Positions 52,545-52,663 of a stretch of 52,663 bases of DNA are shown piece after piece. The notes beneath the pieces were generated by a model. The model was not told where the DNA came from. It did not search any database and worked only from the letters and a program-made list of their open reading frames with translations. The position numbers and the translations under genes are program-made. The stretch spans positions 1 through 52,663 of the forward strand of contig NZ_CBFFRJ010000019.1 of the NCBI RefSeq assembly GCF_965644225.1, given 5' to 3'. Numbering within the stretch: the first letter of the stretch is position 1; each line of letters begins with the position of its first letter. The stretch is from CBFFRJ01 sp965644225 (GTDB taxonomy: Bacteria; Pseudomonadota; Gammaproteobacteria; Enterobacterales; Enterobacteriaceae).

Positions 52545-52663
52545 GCTCCCTTTATCCCTTGCACGGCAATTTTCTCACCGCTTAATTTAGGGAAGGTGCG
52601 ATTTAATCGGTGGGGTTCAGTGGAGTCCTTATCTGTATTAGCCTTACCTTAGCTGAGCTGTAT

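Overview
This window looks like chromosomal DNA of a member of the Enterobacteriaceae, probably a plant- or soil-associated lineage near Klebsiella, Raoultella, Lelliottia or Enterobacter. That placement is inferred from the gene families: KdgR-controlled oligogalacturonate use (togT, ogl, kdgF), a BglG-type antiterminated beta-glucoside operon, dsbG and a srfABC cluster. The gene names come from motifs and memory of the families; no search was run. No rRNA, tRNA, CRISPR array or complete insertion sequence was seen.

Layout. 1-1778: tail of a polyamine-type ABC importer whose first permease gene lacks its 5' end at a hairpin-rich junction. 1852-4345: an unrecognised gene, then an isochorismatase-fold hydrolase divergent from a LysR regulator. 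4428-8537: oligogalacturonate module, with ogl-kdgF and togT converging, KdgR-like boxes at both promoters and a perfect CRP site. A 668-bp element with long imperfect terminal inverted repeats and many stem-loops (6144-6811) sits between the two 3' ends. 8538-10620: AT-rich regulatory island with a LuxR-type regulator, an overlapping 53-residue membrane protein and an IprA-like regulator that seems to lack an ATG start. 10621-15609: TonB receptor/ABC iron-siderophore operon with a Fur-like box, divergent from a split-barrel protein. 16758-21619: TetR regulator and four oxidoreductase genes, two of them broken by an in-frame amber codon, both in the sequence CCTAG. 21693-26136: bglGFB-type operon with two antiterminator sites. 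26305-28260: AEC transporter and divergent LysR regulator.

28283-45190 is the most remarkable part: twelve co-oriented genes, most of them tightly spaced or overlapping. In order of transcription they encode two coiled-coil lipoproteins, a membrane-anchored TerD-like protein, SrfA, SrfB (actin/Hsp70-like ATPase), SrfC (P-loop GTPase-like, with four NPF repeats), a bitopic protein with a proline/alanine linker, a periplasmic SH3/von Willebrand A protein, a LolD-type ATPase, a MacB/FtsX-type permease, a periplasmic formylglycine-generating-enzyme-like protein and a small periplasmic protein. Read together they suggest an ATP- or GTP-driven machine spanning the inner membrane and periplasm. dsbG (CPYC disulfide isomerase) lies just downstream of the intergenic region at the head of this cluster, and many of the predicted periplasmic domains carry even numbers of cysteines.

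46535-52502: a TPR protein, then a sugar cluster: AraC regulator, Gfo/Idh dehydrogenase and sugar epimerase on one strand; deoxyribose-phosphate aldolase, ribokinase-type kinase and RbsD-type mutarotase on the other. A pathway for a deoxy- or ribose-like sugar is the simplest reading; no transporter for it lies in the window.
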